A stretch of 7,475 bases of DNA from JAAZMI01 sp050942615 (GTDB taxonomy: Bacteria; Bacillota; Dethiobacteria; DTU022; UBA8154): positions 1 through 7,475 of the forward strand of contig JBMNNQ010000062.1 of NCBI GenBank assembly GCA_050942615.1. The letters run 5' to 3'. Shown here one piece after another: positions 1 through 6,063 of the stretch; position 1 is the stretch's first letter; every line of letters begins with the position of its first letter. The notes under the pieces were generated by a model that searched no databases, was not told the DNA's origin, and worked only from the letters and a program-made list of their open reading frames with translations. Position numbers and translations under genes: made by a program.

Positions 1-653
1 TGACCAACGATCAATTTGGGGATGTCCGGTTTATCGATGCTGCGGCCTCTTCTACAGGAGAAATTATCTTTCAATTTATCCGGGACAACGGGCTGCAGTT
101 AAATAAGGAGATCAGTCTCAATCTTTATGTGGCTATTGCTTCAGATACCGGCTCCTTCAAATATGACAATACCACGCCGTTGTCCTTGCGGATCGCTGCA
201 GAACTGCTGGCGGAAGGCGTCAGCCCTTCGCTGGTCGGGCGCAAACTTTTTGATGAGTACCCCCTTTCCACCCTCCTGCTTCTGCGCGATGCCCTCTCCA
301 CCGTGCAGTTTGATGCCGATAAAAAGATTGTCTGGGTGAATGTTTATGAAAAAATGTTGCAAAACAATAAAGCCAAACAAGCTGAACTGGATGGCTTTAT
401 CAATTATTTAAGAAATGTTAAAGAGGCGGAAGTGGGAATTATTTTTTACCATACAGATCAGGATAAAACCAAGGTTGGTTTTCGCTCAAAAAACATTGAT
501 GTGGCTGCTGTTGCCCAGTCCCTGGGCGGCGGGGGGCATGCCCGGGCCGCTGGTGTGACGATTCCCGGCCGGCCGGAAACTGTTGTTCAAAATGTGCTGC
601 AGGCGGTTAGTGTAAAGCTTGAAGAAAACGATTCTTTGCTGCCGGCAAAATAA
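1..653 (+). CDS. nrnA: Bifunctional nanoRNA phosphatase / pAp phosphatase NrnA (DHH/DHHA1 family), 5' truncated
   Basis: This is the C-terminal 216 residues of a DHH-family phosphoesterase; the reading frame begins at base 3 and ends in TAA. The family hydrolyses 2-5-mer RNA oligonucleotides from RNA decay and dephosphorylates 3'-phosphoadenosine 5'-phosphate in the cytoplasm, using Mn2+. The first residues, TNDQFGDVRFID, match the stretch just after the DHH motif, so DHH itself should lie a few codons outside the window. Next come the A-x-STGEII helix, the metal-binding segment ASDTGSFKYDNTT (bases about 138-176), and the DHHA1 substrate-binding motif GGGGHARAAG (bases 525-554). No frameshift or internal stop is seen. 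truB follows after 48 bases, matching the nusA-infB-rbfA-nrnA-truB order common in Clostridia. The family is secure; the preference between nanoRNA and pAp cannot be read from the sequence. Confidence 0.92.
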   Translation, partial: TNDQFGDVRFIDAAASSTGEIIFQFIRDNGLQLNKEISLNLYVAIASDTGSFKYDNTTPLSLRIAAELLAEGVSPSLVGRKLFDEYPLSTLLLLRDALSTVQFDADKKIVWVNVYEKMLQNNKAKQAELDGFINYLRNVKEAEVGIIFYHTDQDKTKVGFRSKNIDVAAVAQSLGGGGHARAAGVTIPGRPETVVQNVLQAVSVKLEENDSLLPAK

Positions 654-685
654 ATTATGTTTAACAGTTGTTGCTTATTAAATCC

Positions 686-704
686 AAAGGGGGTTTTTTA
701 ACTG
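686..704 (+). promoter_or_regulatory. Ribosome-binding site and CTG start of truB
   Basis: AAAGGGGG at 686-693 resembles the AAAGGAGG Shine-Dalgarno sequence with one mismatch. Eight bases later comes CTG at 702-704, directly preceded by an in-frame TAA at 699-701. No in-frame ATG, GTG or TTG gives a full-length protein, and the CTG falls where TruB homologues place their initiator Met before NGF(L/I)N-(I/V)LKPPG. The start is inferred from these facts. Confidence 0.7.
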
Positions 705-1631
705 AACGGTTTTTTAAACATACTCAAGCCCCCCGGATTAACATCGCATGATGTCGTAAAATATGTACGCAGGCTTCTTCCGGGAACGAAGATCGGGCAT
801 GGCGGCACCCTGGATCCCGGGGCAGCAGGGGTTCTGCCCCTGCTGCTAGGGCAGGCGACAAGGTTTTCTTCCTATTTAATGGATTTTCCCAAGGTTTACC
901 GGGCAGAGCTTTTTTTAGGTATCACTACGGATACTGATGATTCTTCCGGGAAAGCCATTGCCCAAAGGGATGAACCCTTTTTTCTGCAGGAAGGGGAAAT
1001 AAAAAGGGTTCTTACTTCTTTTTGGGGAGAAATTGAACAGGTTCCACCTATGTTTGCCGCGGTTAAACAAAAAGGTAAAAAACTGTACGAATATGCCCGG
1101 GAAGGGATCGTTGTTCAACGTCCCGCCCGCAAAGTGCAGATCCATGCGCTCCGCATGCTCGCTTATTACCCGCCCGCGAGGATCCTGTTGGAAATAGAAT
1201 GCTCCAAGGGAACGTATATCCGCACCCTTTGTGCCCAGATTGGTGCAGCCTTGGGGCCCGGGGGGCACATGTCCTTTCTGTTAAGAAAAAAGGTGGGGAC
1301 GTTTGGGCTTGCACAGGCCTGCCTTTTGGATGATCCGGTTTTTTCCGGCGGCCCTGAAAAGGCCCGGCAGGCGCTTTTGCCTTTGGATTTTCCTTTTTCA
1401 GACAGGGAACGCCTCCGGCCGGGGAAGGAAGGCATAAAAAAGCTGTTACAAGGGCAATATATTCCTTTTAAGGAACTGCGGGCCCGGGCAGGGACGGCCC
1501 CCGGGGTGCCGGTTGACGGAAAAATATTACCGGTATATACTACAACAGGGGAATTTGCCGGCTTGGCCGGCTGGAAATTTGACCGGACAGCAGGGTTTCA
1601 ATTGAAACCTGAGAAAATGATCCGAATTTAA
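702..1631 (+). CDS. truB: tRNA pseudouridine(55) synthase TruB
   Basis: TruB isomerises uridine 55 in the T-loop of tRNAs to pseudouridine; it acts in the cytoplasm. Read from the CTG at 702, the product has 309 residues, normal for the family. It begins with NGFLNILKPPG-LTSHDVV, followed by the catalytic motif GHGGTLDP (catalytic Asp38). Then come KVYRAELFLGITTDTDD (Tyr66 region), VPPMFAAVKQKGKKLYEYAREG (about 114-135), SKGTYIRTL (about 168-176, Tyr172) and the SFLLRKKVG segment with a conserved Arg near 195. A PUA-like C-terminal domain runs from about 243 (LLQGQYIPF) to the end. The first ATG, at 879, would remove 59 residues including the catalytic Asp, so it cannot be the true start. ribF follows within about 20 bases, which implies co-transcription. 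Function is very secure; the only oddity is the CTG start. Confidence 0.96.
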   Translation: MNGFLNILKPPGLTSHDVVKYVRRLLPGTKIGHGGTLDPGAAGVLPLLLGQATRFSSYLMDFPKVYRAELFLGITTDTDDSSGKAIAQRDEPFFLQEGEIKRVLTSFWGEIEQVPPMFAAVKQKGKKLYEYAREGIVVQRPARKVQIHALRMLAYYPPARILLEIECSKGTYIRTLCAQIGAALGPGGHMSFLLRKKVGTFGLAQACLLDDPVFSGGPEKARQALLPLDFPFSDRERLRPGKEGIKKLLQGQYIPFKELRARAGTAPGVPVDGKILPVYTTTGEFAGLAGWKFDRTAGFQLKPEKMIRI

Positions 1632-1651
1632 AAAAGGTTCAGGTGGATTCT

Positions 1652-2614
1652 ATGCGGTTAGTCTATGATGTTGCCAACTACAAAGCCAACCGGCAAAGGC
1701 TGATTTTGGCCCTGGGCAATTTTGACGGTTTGCATGTTGCCCATCGTAAAATAATTAAACTGCTCCAAGCCAAGGCAGCAGAAAAAAATCTGCAGAGTGC
1801 TGTTTTGATCCTCGATCCGCATCCCGCCAAGGTGCTTTTTCCCCATAAAAGTCTTTTCTTCCTTTCAACCTTGCAAGAGAGAGCTGAAATTTTAGCGGAA
1901 CTGGGACTGGATCTCCTGTTTATTCAAAAATTTACACCGGAGATGGCCAGGCTTTCCCCTTTAAAATTTGTACAGGATTACCTGGTGGATCAGCTGCGGG
2001 TTGCCGGGGTTGTTGTTGGTTTCGACTACACATTTGGGGCACAGGGGCAGGGGACGGCTGAGGATTTATTACGGTGGGGTAAAAAGTTTGACTACCAGGT
2101 GGAAATAGTGCCCCCGGTAATGTGCGGCAAAGAAGTGATCAGCAGTACCCTGGTCCGGGACCTGCTGCACAAGGGCGAGGTTAAAAGGGCTTCAGAATGC
2201 CTGGGGTTTTGCTTTACACGTCGGGGAAAAGTTGTGCGCGGTGAAGGGAGGGGCCTGAAGCTGGGCTTTCCAACCGCCAACCTGGATGTTGCGGGGGATT
2301 TGATTTTGCCGGCACGCGGTGTATATTTCTGTTTGGCCGGCTGGAAAGATAAAAAAATATTTGCTTTAACAAATATCGGCGTGAAGCCCACATTCAGCAC
2401 CGCCCGGCAGACAACGGTAGAGGTTTTTTTATTGGATTTTGCCCACAATATTTACGGTGAAGAATTAAGCGTTCAATTTTTGTGCAAAATTAGAAATGAG
2501 ATTGCTTTTAGGGATGCCGAAAGCCTGAGCAGGCAGATTGCACAGGATGTGGAATATGCACGGGCACTAATTAAAAAGAAGTATGGCAATTTAAAAGAGA
2601 AGCAGTTTACCTGA
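1652..2614 (+). CDS. ribF: Bifunctional riboflavin kinase / FAD synthetase RibF
   Basis: RibF phosphorylates riboflavin to FMN and adenylylates FMN to FAD. From the ATG at 1652 the product has 320 residues, typical of the family. This start has AGGTGG (1641-1646) five bases upstream and begins MRLVYDV, as homologues do; a GTG at 1643 with a weaker AAAAGG site is a possible alternative that adds three residues. The N-terminal FAD synthetase domain (about 1-180) shows GNFDGLHVAH at 22-31, LDPHP near 55, VVGFDYTFG near 122, and ISSTLVR at 163-169. The C-terminal kinase domain shows GEGRGLKLGFPTANL (197-211), ARGVYF, NIGVKPTF (241-248) and VEVFLLDF with the presumed catalytic Glu257. The nucleotidyltransferase HxGH motif reads HVAH (28-31), with Ala for the usual Gly. 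The gene lies 20 bases after truB; a promoter for rpsO starts just after its stop. Confidence 0.95.
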   Translation: MRLVYDVANYKANRQRLILALGNFDGLHVAHRKIIKLLQAKAAEKNLQSAVLILDPHPAKVLFPHKSLFFLSTLQERAEILAELGLDLLFIQKFTPEMARLSPLKFVQDYLVDQLRVAGVVVGFDYTFGAQGQGTAEDLLRWGKKFDYQVEIVPPVMCGKEVISSTLVRDLLHKGEVKRASECLGFCFTRRGKVVRGEGRGLKLGFPTANLDVAGDLILPARGVYFCLAGWKDKKIFALTNIGVKPTFSTARQTTVEVFLLDFAHNIYGEELSVQFLCKIRNEIAFRDAESLSRQIAQDVEYARALIKKKYGNLKEKQFT

Positions 2615-2635
2615 ACAGTTAATAAAAATGTAATA

Positions 2636-2664
2636 TTTACAAGGATCAGGCAATATGATAGAAT
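2636..2664 (+). promoter_or_regulatory. SigA-type promoter for rpsO-pnp
   Basis: TTTACA (2636-2641, five of six to TTGACA) and TAGAAT (2659-2664, five of six to TATAAT) are separated by exactly 17 bases. TGA directly before the -10 box (2656-2658) makes an extended -10 element. Transcription would start near 2670-2672. It lies between the ribF stop and the rpsO start, so rpsO-pnp can be transcribed independently of the upstream genes. No experimental support is available here. Confidence 0.7.
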
Positions 2665-2670
2665 TTGCTA

Positions 2671-2743
2671 GACTGCAGTGTAAACGGCACTTGCAAGGCC
2701 TTATTCCCATTTTGGTTATGGTAAAGAAAAGGAGGTGAGGGTG
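2671..2743 (+). promoter_or_regulatory. Structured 5' leader of rpsO (possible S15 autoregulatory site)
   Basis: The predicted leader contains a hairpin at 2674-2695: TGCA-GTG pairs with CAC-T-TGCA around a seven-base loop, with one bulged T. It then holds the palindrome AAGGCCTT (2695-2702) and a second small hairpin, CCAT (2707-2710) with ATGG (2718-2721). CCTT at 2699-2702 could also pair with AAGG of the Shine-Dalgarno (2729-2732). S15 is known to bind structured leaders of its own mRNA in several bacterial lineages. That this leader does so is inference, from hand folding only. Confidence 0.4.
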
Positions 2744-3013
2744 ATGGCTTTACCGAGCGATATAAAAAACAGGATTATCAGCGAATTTCAAAACCATGAA
2801 AATGATACCGGTTCTCCAGAGGTGCAGATTGCTATCCTCACCAGGAGGATTAACCAGCTAACTGAACATTTAAAAGCACATAAAAAAGATTTTCATTCCA
2901 GGAGAGGTTTATTAAAAATAGTGGGAAAACGCAGGGGTTTATTAAACTATTTAAGGGACAACGCCCCGGAAAGATACCGTAGTATGCTTGAAAAACTAGG
3001 CCTGAGAAAATAA
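2744..3013 (+). CDS. rpsO: 30S ribosomal protein S15
   Basis: S15 is a primary-binding protein of the 30S subunit: it contacts the three-way junction of the 16S rRNA central domain and forms a bridge to the 50S subunit. The 89-residue length is exactly typical. Diagnostic segments are FQNHENDTGSPEVQIAILT (about 16-34), HLKAHKKDFHSRRGLL (about 43-58), VGKRRGLLNYL and the ending LEKLGLRK. The ATG at 2744 is chosen because an excellent Shine-Dalgarno, AAAGGAGGTGA (2728-2738), lies five bases upstream; a GTG at 2735 falls inside that site and would add three residues foreign to the family. The gene has its own promoter and leader upstream and a hairpin terminator before pnp. Confidence 0.98.
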   Translation: MALPSDIKNRIISEFQNHENDTGSPEVQIAILTRRINQLTEHLKAHKKDFHSRRGLLKIVGKRRGLLNYLRDNAPERYRSMLEKLGLRK

Positions 3014-3018
3014 TTTTT

Positions 3019-3041
3019 AAAAGCGGGGTTTCCCCGCTTTT
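3019..3041 (+). terminator. Hairpin terminator/attenuator between rpsO and pnp
   Basis: AAAAGCGGGG (3019-3028) and CCCCGCTTTT (3032-3041) form a perfect 10-bp stem with a TTT loop. The T-run is short and belongs to the right arm (3038-3041), followed by CC, so termination is probably partial. That would lower pnp expression relative to rpsO while allowing read-through. It could equally act as a stabilising or processing hairpin for the rpsO mRNA. No separate pnp promoter is evident in the 20 bases that follow. Confidence 0.8.
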
Positions 3042-3061
3042 CCAACAAGGGGAGATGTTAT

Positions 3062-5242
3062 TTGGAAAGCTTTCAGATGAATATTGCCGGCAGACCGCTC
3101 ACAATTGAAACAGGTAAAATTGCCGGCCAAGCCAGCGGGGCAGTGTTAATGCGTTATGGAGACACCGCTCTTCTGGTAACCGCTACAGTTTCTAAAGAAC
3201 CGCGTGAAGGTATAGATTTTTTTCCTTTAACGGTAGACTATGAAGAAAGACTTTATGCCGTAGGCAGAATACCCGGGGGTTTTATTAAAAGGGAAGGCCG
3301 GCCTACAGAAAAAGCAACTTTGGCTGCCAGGCTTATCGATCGGCCGCTCAGGCCTTTGTTTCCAGAAAATTTCCGTAACGCCGTCCATATTGTTGTTACA
3401 GTTCTTTCTGTAGATCAGGATTGCCCCCCCGAACCATTGGCCATTATCGGTGCTTCCACGGCCCTTTCAATTTCCAAAATACCGTTTATGGGACCGGTTG
3501 CTGCCGTCAGCACCGGTTTAATTGATGAAAAACCGGTGATTAACCCCACTATTGAACAAAGTGAAGAGAGCTTGCTGAACCTGACTGTTGCCGGCACGGA
3601 AGATGCGGTGATGATGGTCGAGGCCAAAGCAAAAGAGGTTTCTGTAGAACAGATGCTGGAAACCATCATGGCGGGGCATGAGGTTATTAAGGAAATTACC
3701 CGGCTGCAGAAAGAAATTGTGGCTAAAATAGGTCAAGAAAAAATCACGGTGGAACCTTTTGAACCTGATGCACAGATCGGCCGGGAGGTTGAGAATTTTT
3801 GCCTGGATAACCTTAAAAAGGCGCTGCGGGTAGAGGAAAAACTGGAAAGAGAAAGTGAACTGGAAAAGGTTAGAACAGAAACGATGGAACATTTTTTAGA
3901 ACTTTTTCCCGATCACGAACAGGATATCAAGGCCGTCCTGGAACGTTTAATCAGAGGAAACCTGCGTGCCATGATTTTAAAGGAAAAGCTGCGGCCTGAC
4001 GGCCGGGGATGGGCAACAATTAGACCGATTACATGTGAAGTACAGCTTTTTAAACGGACTCACGGCTCTTCACTCTTTACCAGGGGCCAGACCCAGGTTT
4101 TGGACATTTGTACCCTGGGGGCTTTGAGGGATATGCAAAGATTGGATGGCCTTGGTATTGAGGAATCTAAAAGATTTATGCATCATTACAATTTCCCCCC
4201 TTACAGCGTTGGAGAGGCCGGGTTTATGCGCGGCCCCGGCAGGCGGGAAATAGGGCATGGTGCTTTGGCGGAAAAAGCCCTGGAAACAATGATCCCCGGG
4301 GAAGAGGAATTTCCCTATACAATCCGTCTCGTTTCCGAGGTTTTGGCATCAAACGGTTCCAGTTCTATGGGCAGTGTTTGTGCGGCTACACTCGCACTGA
4401 TGGATGCCGGCGTACCTATCACTTCCCCGGTTTCCGGGATAGCCATGGGTTTGGTCAAGGAAGGCGATGACTACGCCATTCTTTCCGATATCCAGGGGAT
4501 CGAGGACTTTTTAGGTGACATGGACTTTAAAGTTGCCGGGACGCAAAAAGGCATTACCGCATTGCAGATGGATATTAAATTGAAAGGCCTTTCCTGGGAA
4601 ATCCTCAAGGAAGCTCTTTATAAGGCACGGGAAGGCTATCTTTTTATCCTTGAAAAAATGCTGCAGGTCATCAGTGAACCGCGGTCCAAAATTTCCGAAT
4701 TTGCCCCGCTGATCCTGACTTTACAGATTGATCCCGAAAAAATACGGGATGTCATCGGGCCCGGGGGAAGGGTTATCAACAAAATTATTGCCGAAACTGG
4801 TACAGAAATTGATATAGAATCTGACGGTAAAATTTTTATTGTGACCATGGATGCAGATGCCGGGCACAAGGCCCAGCAGATTATTGAAGACCTGACGGCT
4901 GAAGTGGAACCGGGGAGGATCTATCTGGGCAAGGTCACCCGTACCGAAAGATATGGGGCCTTTGTGGAAATACTGCCTGGCAAAGAAGGGTTGGTGCATA
5001 TTTCCCACTTGGAACATTTCCGGGTCAACAAGACTGAAGATATAGTTAATGTAGGCGATCAGGTTCAGGTAAAGGTGCTTGATATTGACGACAGGGGCAG
5101 GATAAATCTTTCCAGAAGGGAAGCCTTGCCTCCCAGAGCCGGTAACCCGTCCCGCAGCACGGGCGGTTCCCAGGATGAAAGGGCGGCCGGTGTTCCCCGT
5201 AAACGACAGCGGCGTTTTAATAAAGAACATAAACCTAAATAG
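3062..5242 (+). CDS. pnp: Polyribonucleotide nucleotidyltransferase (PNPase)
   Basis: PNPase is a trimeric 3'-to-5' exoribonuclease that degrades RNA phosphorolytically to nucleoside diphosphates and can also add 3' tails. The product has 726 residues, the full family length. Its domains are a first RNase PH domain (about 6-140, with GRIPGGFIKREGRPTE at 68-83), a linking helical domain (about 150-300), and a second RNase PH domain (about 310-510). The second contains the phosphate-binding SNGSSSMGSVC (430-440) and the catalytic GDMDFKVAGT (485-494, Asp486 and Asp488). A KH domain follows with GPGG at 566-569, then an S1 RNA-binding domain (about 618-688), and a basic tail rich in Lys and Arg. 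The start is TTG at 3062, with AAGGGGAG (3047-3054) seven bases upstream; an ATG five codons later has no comparable site. No catalytic residue appears missing. The gene follows rpsO as in many bacteria, and its stop codon lies inside a long inverted repeat. Confidence 0.98.
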   Translation: MESFQMNIAGRPLTIETGKIAGQASGAVLMRYGDTALLVTATVSKEPREGIDFFPLTVDYEERLYAVGRIPGGFIKREGRPTEKATLAARLIDRPLRPLFPENFRNAVHIVVTVLSVDQDCPPEPLAIIGASTALSISKIPFMGPVAAVSTGLIDEKPVINPTIEQSEESLLNLTVAGTEDAVMMVEAKAKEVSVEQMLETIMAGHEVIKEITRLQKEIVAKIGQEKITVEPFEPDAQIGREVENFCLDNLKKALRVEEKLERESELEKVRTETMEHFLELFPDHEQDIKAVLERLIRGNLRAMILKEKLRPDGRGWATIRPITCEVQLFKRTHGSSLFTRGQTQVLDICTLGALRDMQRLDGLGIEESKRFMHHYNFPPYSVGEAGFMRGPGRREIGHGALAEKALETMIPGEEEFPYTIRLVSEVLASNGSSSMGSVCAATLALMDAGVPITSPVSGIAMGLVKEGDDYAILSDIQGIEDFLGDMDFKVAGTQKGITALQMDIKLKGLSWEILKEALYKAREGYLFILEKMLQVISEPRSKISEFAPLILTLQIDPEKIRDVIGPGGRVINKIIAETGTEIDIESDGKIFIVTMDADAGHKAQQIIEDLTAEVEPGRIYLGKVTRTERYGAFVEILPGKEGLVHISHLEHFRVNKTEDIVNVGDQVQVKVLDIDDRGRINLSRREALPPRAGNPSRSTGGSQDERAAGVPRKRQRRFNKEHKPK

Positions 5243-5256
5243 GTTTATGTTCTTTA
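5221..5256. terminator. Perfect 17-bp inverted repeat spanning the pnp stop codon; probable terminator
   Basis: TAAAGAACATAAACCTA (5221-5237) is exactly repeated in reverse complement at 5240-5256, with only AA between, so the hairpin would open a few inner pairs to form its loop. The left arm encodes the last pnp codons and the right arm begins with the TAG stop. The stem is AT-rich, with GTTCTTTA at the end of the right arm instead of a clean T-run. It may be a terminator, possibly acting on either strand, or a stabiliser of the pnp mRNA 3' end. The repeat is certain; its role is inferred. Confidence 0.6.
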
Positions 5257-5276
5257 CCTTAAACAAATAAAATAAT

Positions 5277-5305
5277 TTGGGGAATACTTTCCATAACAAT
5301 TTAAT
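5277..5305 (+). promoter_or_regulatory. Candidate promoter for the envelope gene cassette
   Basis: TTGGGG (5277-5282) and TTTAAT (5300-5305) are spaced by 17 bases, with a good -10 but weak -35 for SigA. The overlapping GAATA (5282-5286) with AATAGTA 16 bases further also faintly resembles SigF/SigG forespore promoters. The region (5257-5342) is very AT-rich, so chance matches are likely. A promoter here would suit the hairpin just upstream, but read-through from pnp is equally possible. Confidence 0.3.
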
Positions 5306-5342
5306 AGTAATAATGTAAAGGTTAAATTTGAGGTCTTAAATT

Positions 5343-6059
5343 ATGAAAAAGCCTCTTTTTTTTTTGGTATTTTGTGTGCTGCTGGTCACCGTGGTTACCG
5401 TAAGCGCTATTTCCATTTCAAAGTCGTCCTGCCGGCCTGAACCTGTATTTCAGGTAGAGGGGACGGATATGAATATATTTTTCACCTTTAATGTTCTCTG
5501 GGGGGAAAGTCAACTGGAACCCCTTTTGCAGCTGCTGGATGAATATGAAATTAAGGCAGTTTTTTTTATTAGCGGCCAGTGGTTAAAAAAACACCCCCAA
5601 ACAGCAAAGAAAATTGCTGAGCGGGGGCACTGGATTGGTAACCATACTTATACCCACAGCAAGCTTCCTTTCATGAAAGAAGAGGAGGCAGCAGGGGAAA
5701 TTGACCGGTTTAACAGTTTGTGCCGGGAAACGCTGTTTAAAAAACCCGTCTTTTTCAGGCCCCCTTATGGGGAATATAATGCCAAGATTGTCCGTATTGC
5801 CGGGGAAAATGGCTGTTATACCCTGCTGTGGAGCGTTAATGCCCTGACGCTTTCAAATTTAGCAATGGAATTGGCAGTCAGCCACATCGAGGAACAAATT
5901 CATGCCGGGGCGGTAATCCTTTTTCATTCTACAACCCCCGCCGTTCTGGAAACCCTGCCCCCCATCGTTGAGTTCCTGCAGTGGAAAGGGTACACGATTG
6001 CTTCGCCGGATTTAATTTTGGAATATGCCCGCGAAAAATTTCCTTTACCTGGAAGGTGA
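5343..6059 (+). CDS. Membrane-anchored polysaccharide deacetylase-family protein (YlxY-like), altered active site
   Basis: This 238-residue protein has an N-terminal hydrophobic segment (about 4-23, signal peptide or anchor) followed by a CE4 NodB-type fold acting outside the membrane. Family members remove acetyl groups from peptidoglycan or related glycans. Conserved parts are KAVFFISGQW (71-80), the metal-binding motif NHTYTH (100-105, His101 and His105), RPPYG (139-143) and LFH (193-195). The first motif, normally TFDD (or TFD-x-x-WG in sporulation deacetylases), reads TFNVLWG (48-54), so both Asp positions are lost. The fourth, normally D-x-x-DW, reads WSVNALTL. Activity is therefore doubtful. 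The ATG has GAGGT (5330-5334) eight bases upstream. Its position after pnp matches ylxY of Bacillus subtilis, but orthology is inferred. Its TGA lies within the ribosome-binding site of the next gene. Confidence 0.85.
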   Translation: MKKPLFFLVFCVLLVTVVTVSAISISKSSCRPEPVFQVEGTDMNIFFTFNVLWGESQLEPLLQLLDEYEIKAVFFISGQWLKKHPQTAKKIAERGHWIGNHTYTHSKLPFMKEEEAAGEIDRFNSLCRETLFKKPVFFRPPYGEYNAKIVRIAGENGCYTLLWSVNALTLSNLAMELAVSHIEEQIHAGAVILFHSTTPAVLETLPPIVEFLQWKGYTIASPDLILEYAREKFPLPGR

Positions 6060-6060
6060 G
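6051..6060 (+). promoter_or_regulatory. Ribosome-binding site of the second deacetylase-family gene, overlapping the previous stop
   Basis: GGAAGGTGAG sits three bases before ATG 6064 and contains the TGA stop (6057-6059) of the preceding gene, which suggests translational coupling. It selects the ATG at 6064 over an in-frame ATG at 6025 that lies inside the previous gene. Confidence 0.7.
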
Positions 6061-6063
6061 CAG

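Noticed and set aside
127..380. Small frames on both strands within nrnA
   Set aside because: They are alternative-frame shadows of a clearly recognised DHH-family protein.
879..1631. truB starting at ATG 879
   Set aside because: It would remove the catalytic GTLDP motif, which is intact in the same frame upstream to CTG 702.
1563..2347. Identical 15-base word TTGGCCGGCTGGAAA in truB (1563-1577) and ribF (2333-2347)
   Set aside because: Both copies encode LAGWK within their own well-conserved proteins and the flanks differ. It looks like coincidence of codon choice, not a mobile or regulatory repeat.
2735..2743. GTG 2735 as the rpsO start
   Set aside because: The codon lies inside the Shine-Dalgarno sequence, and ATG 2744 gives the exact 89-residue S15 length.
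4721..5299. Long antisense open frame (192 codons) on the minus strand opposite the end of pnp
   Set aside because: It overlaps clearly real PNPase KH and S1 coding sequence, has no recognisable protein motifs, and appears to be a by-product of pnp codon usage.
6025..6063. ATG 6025 as the start of the second deacetylase-family gene
   Set aside because: It lies in the 3' end of the preceding gene without a ribosome-binding site, while ATG 6064 has GGAAGGTGAG just upstream.
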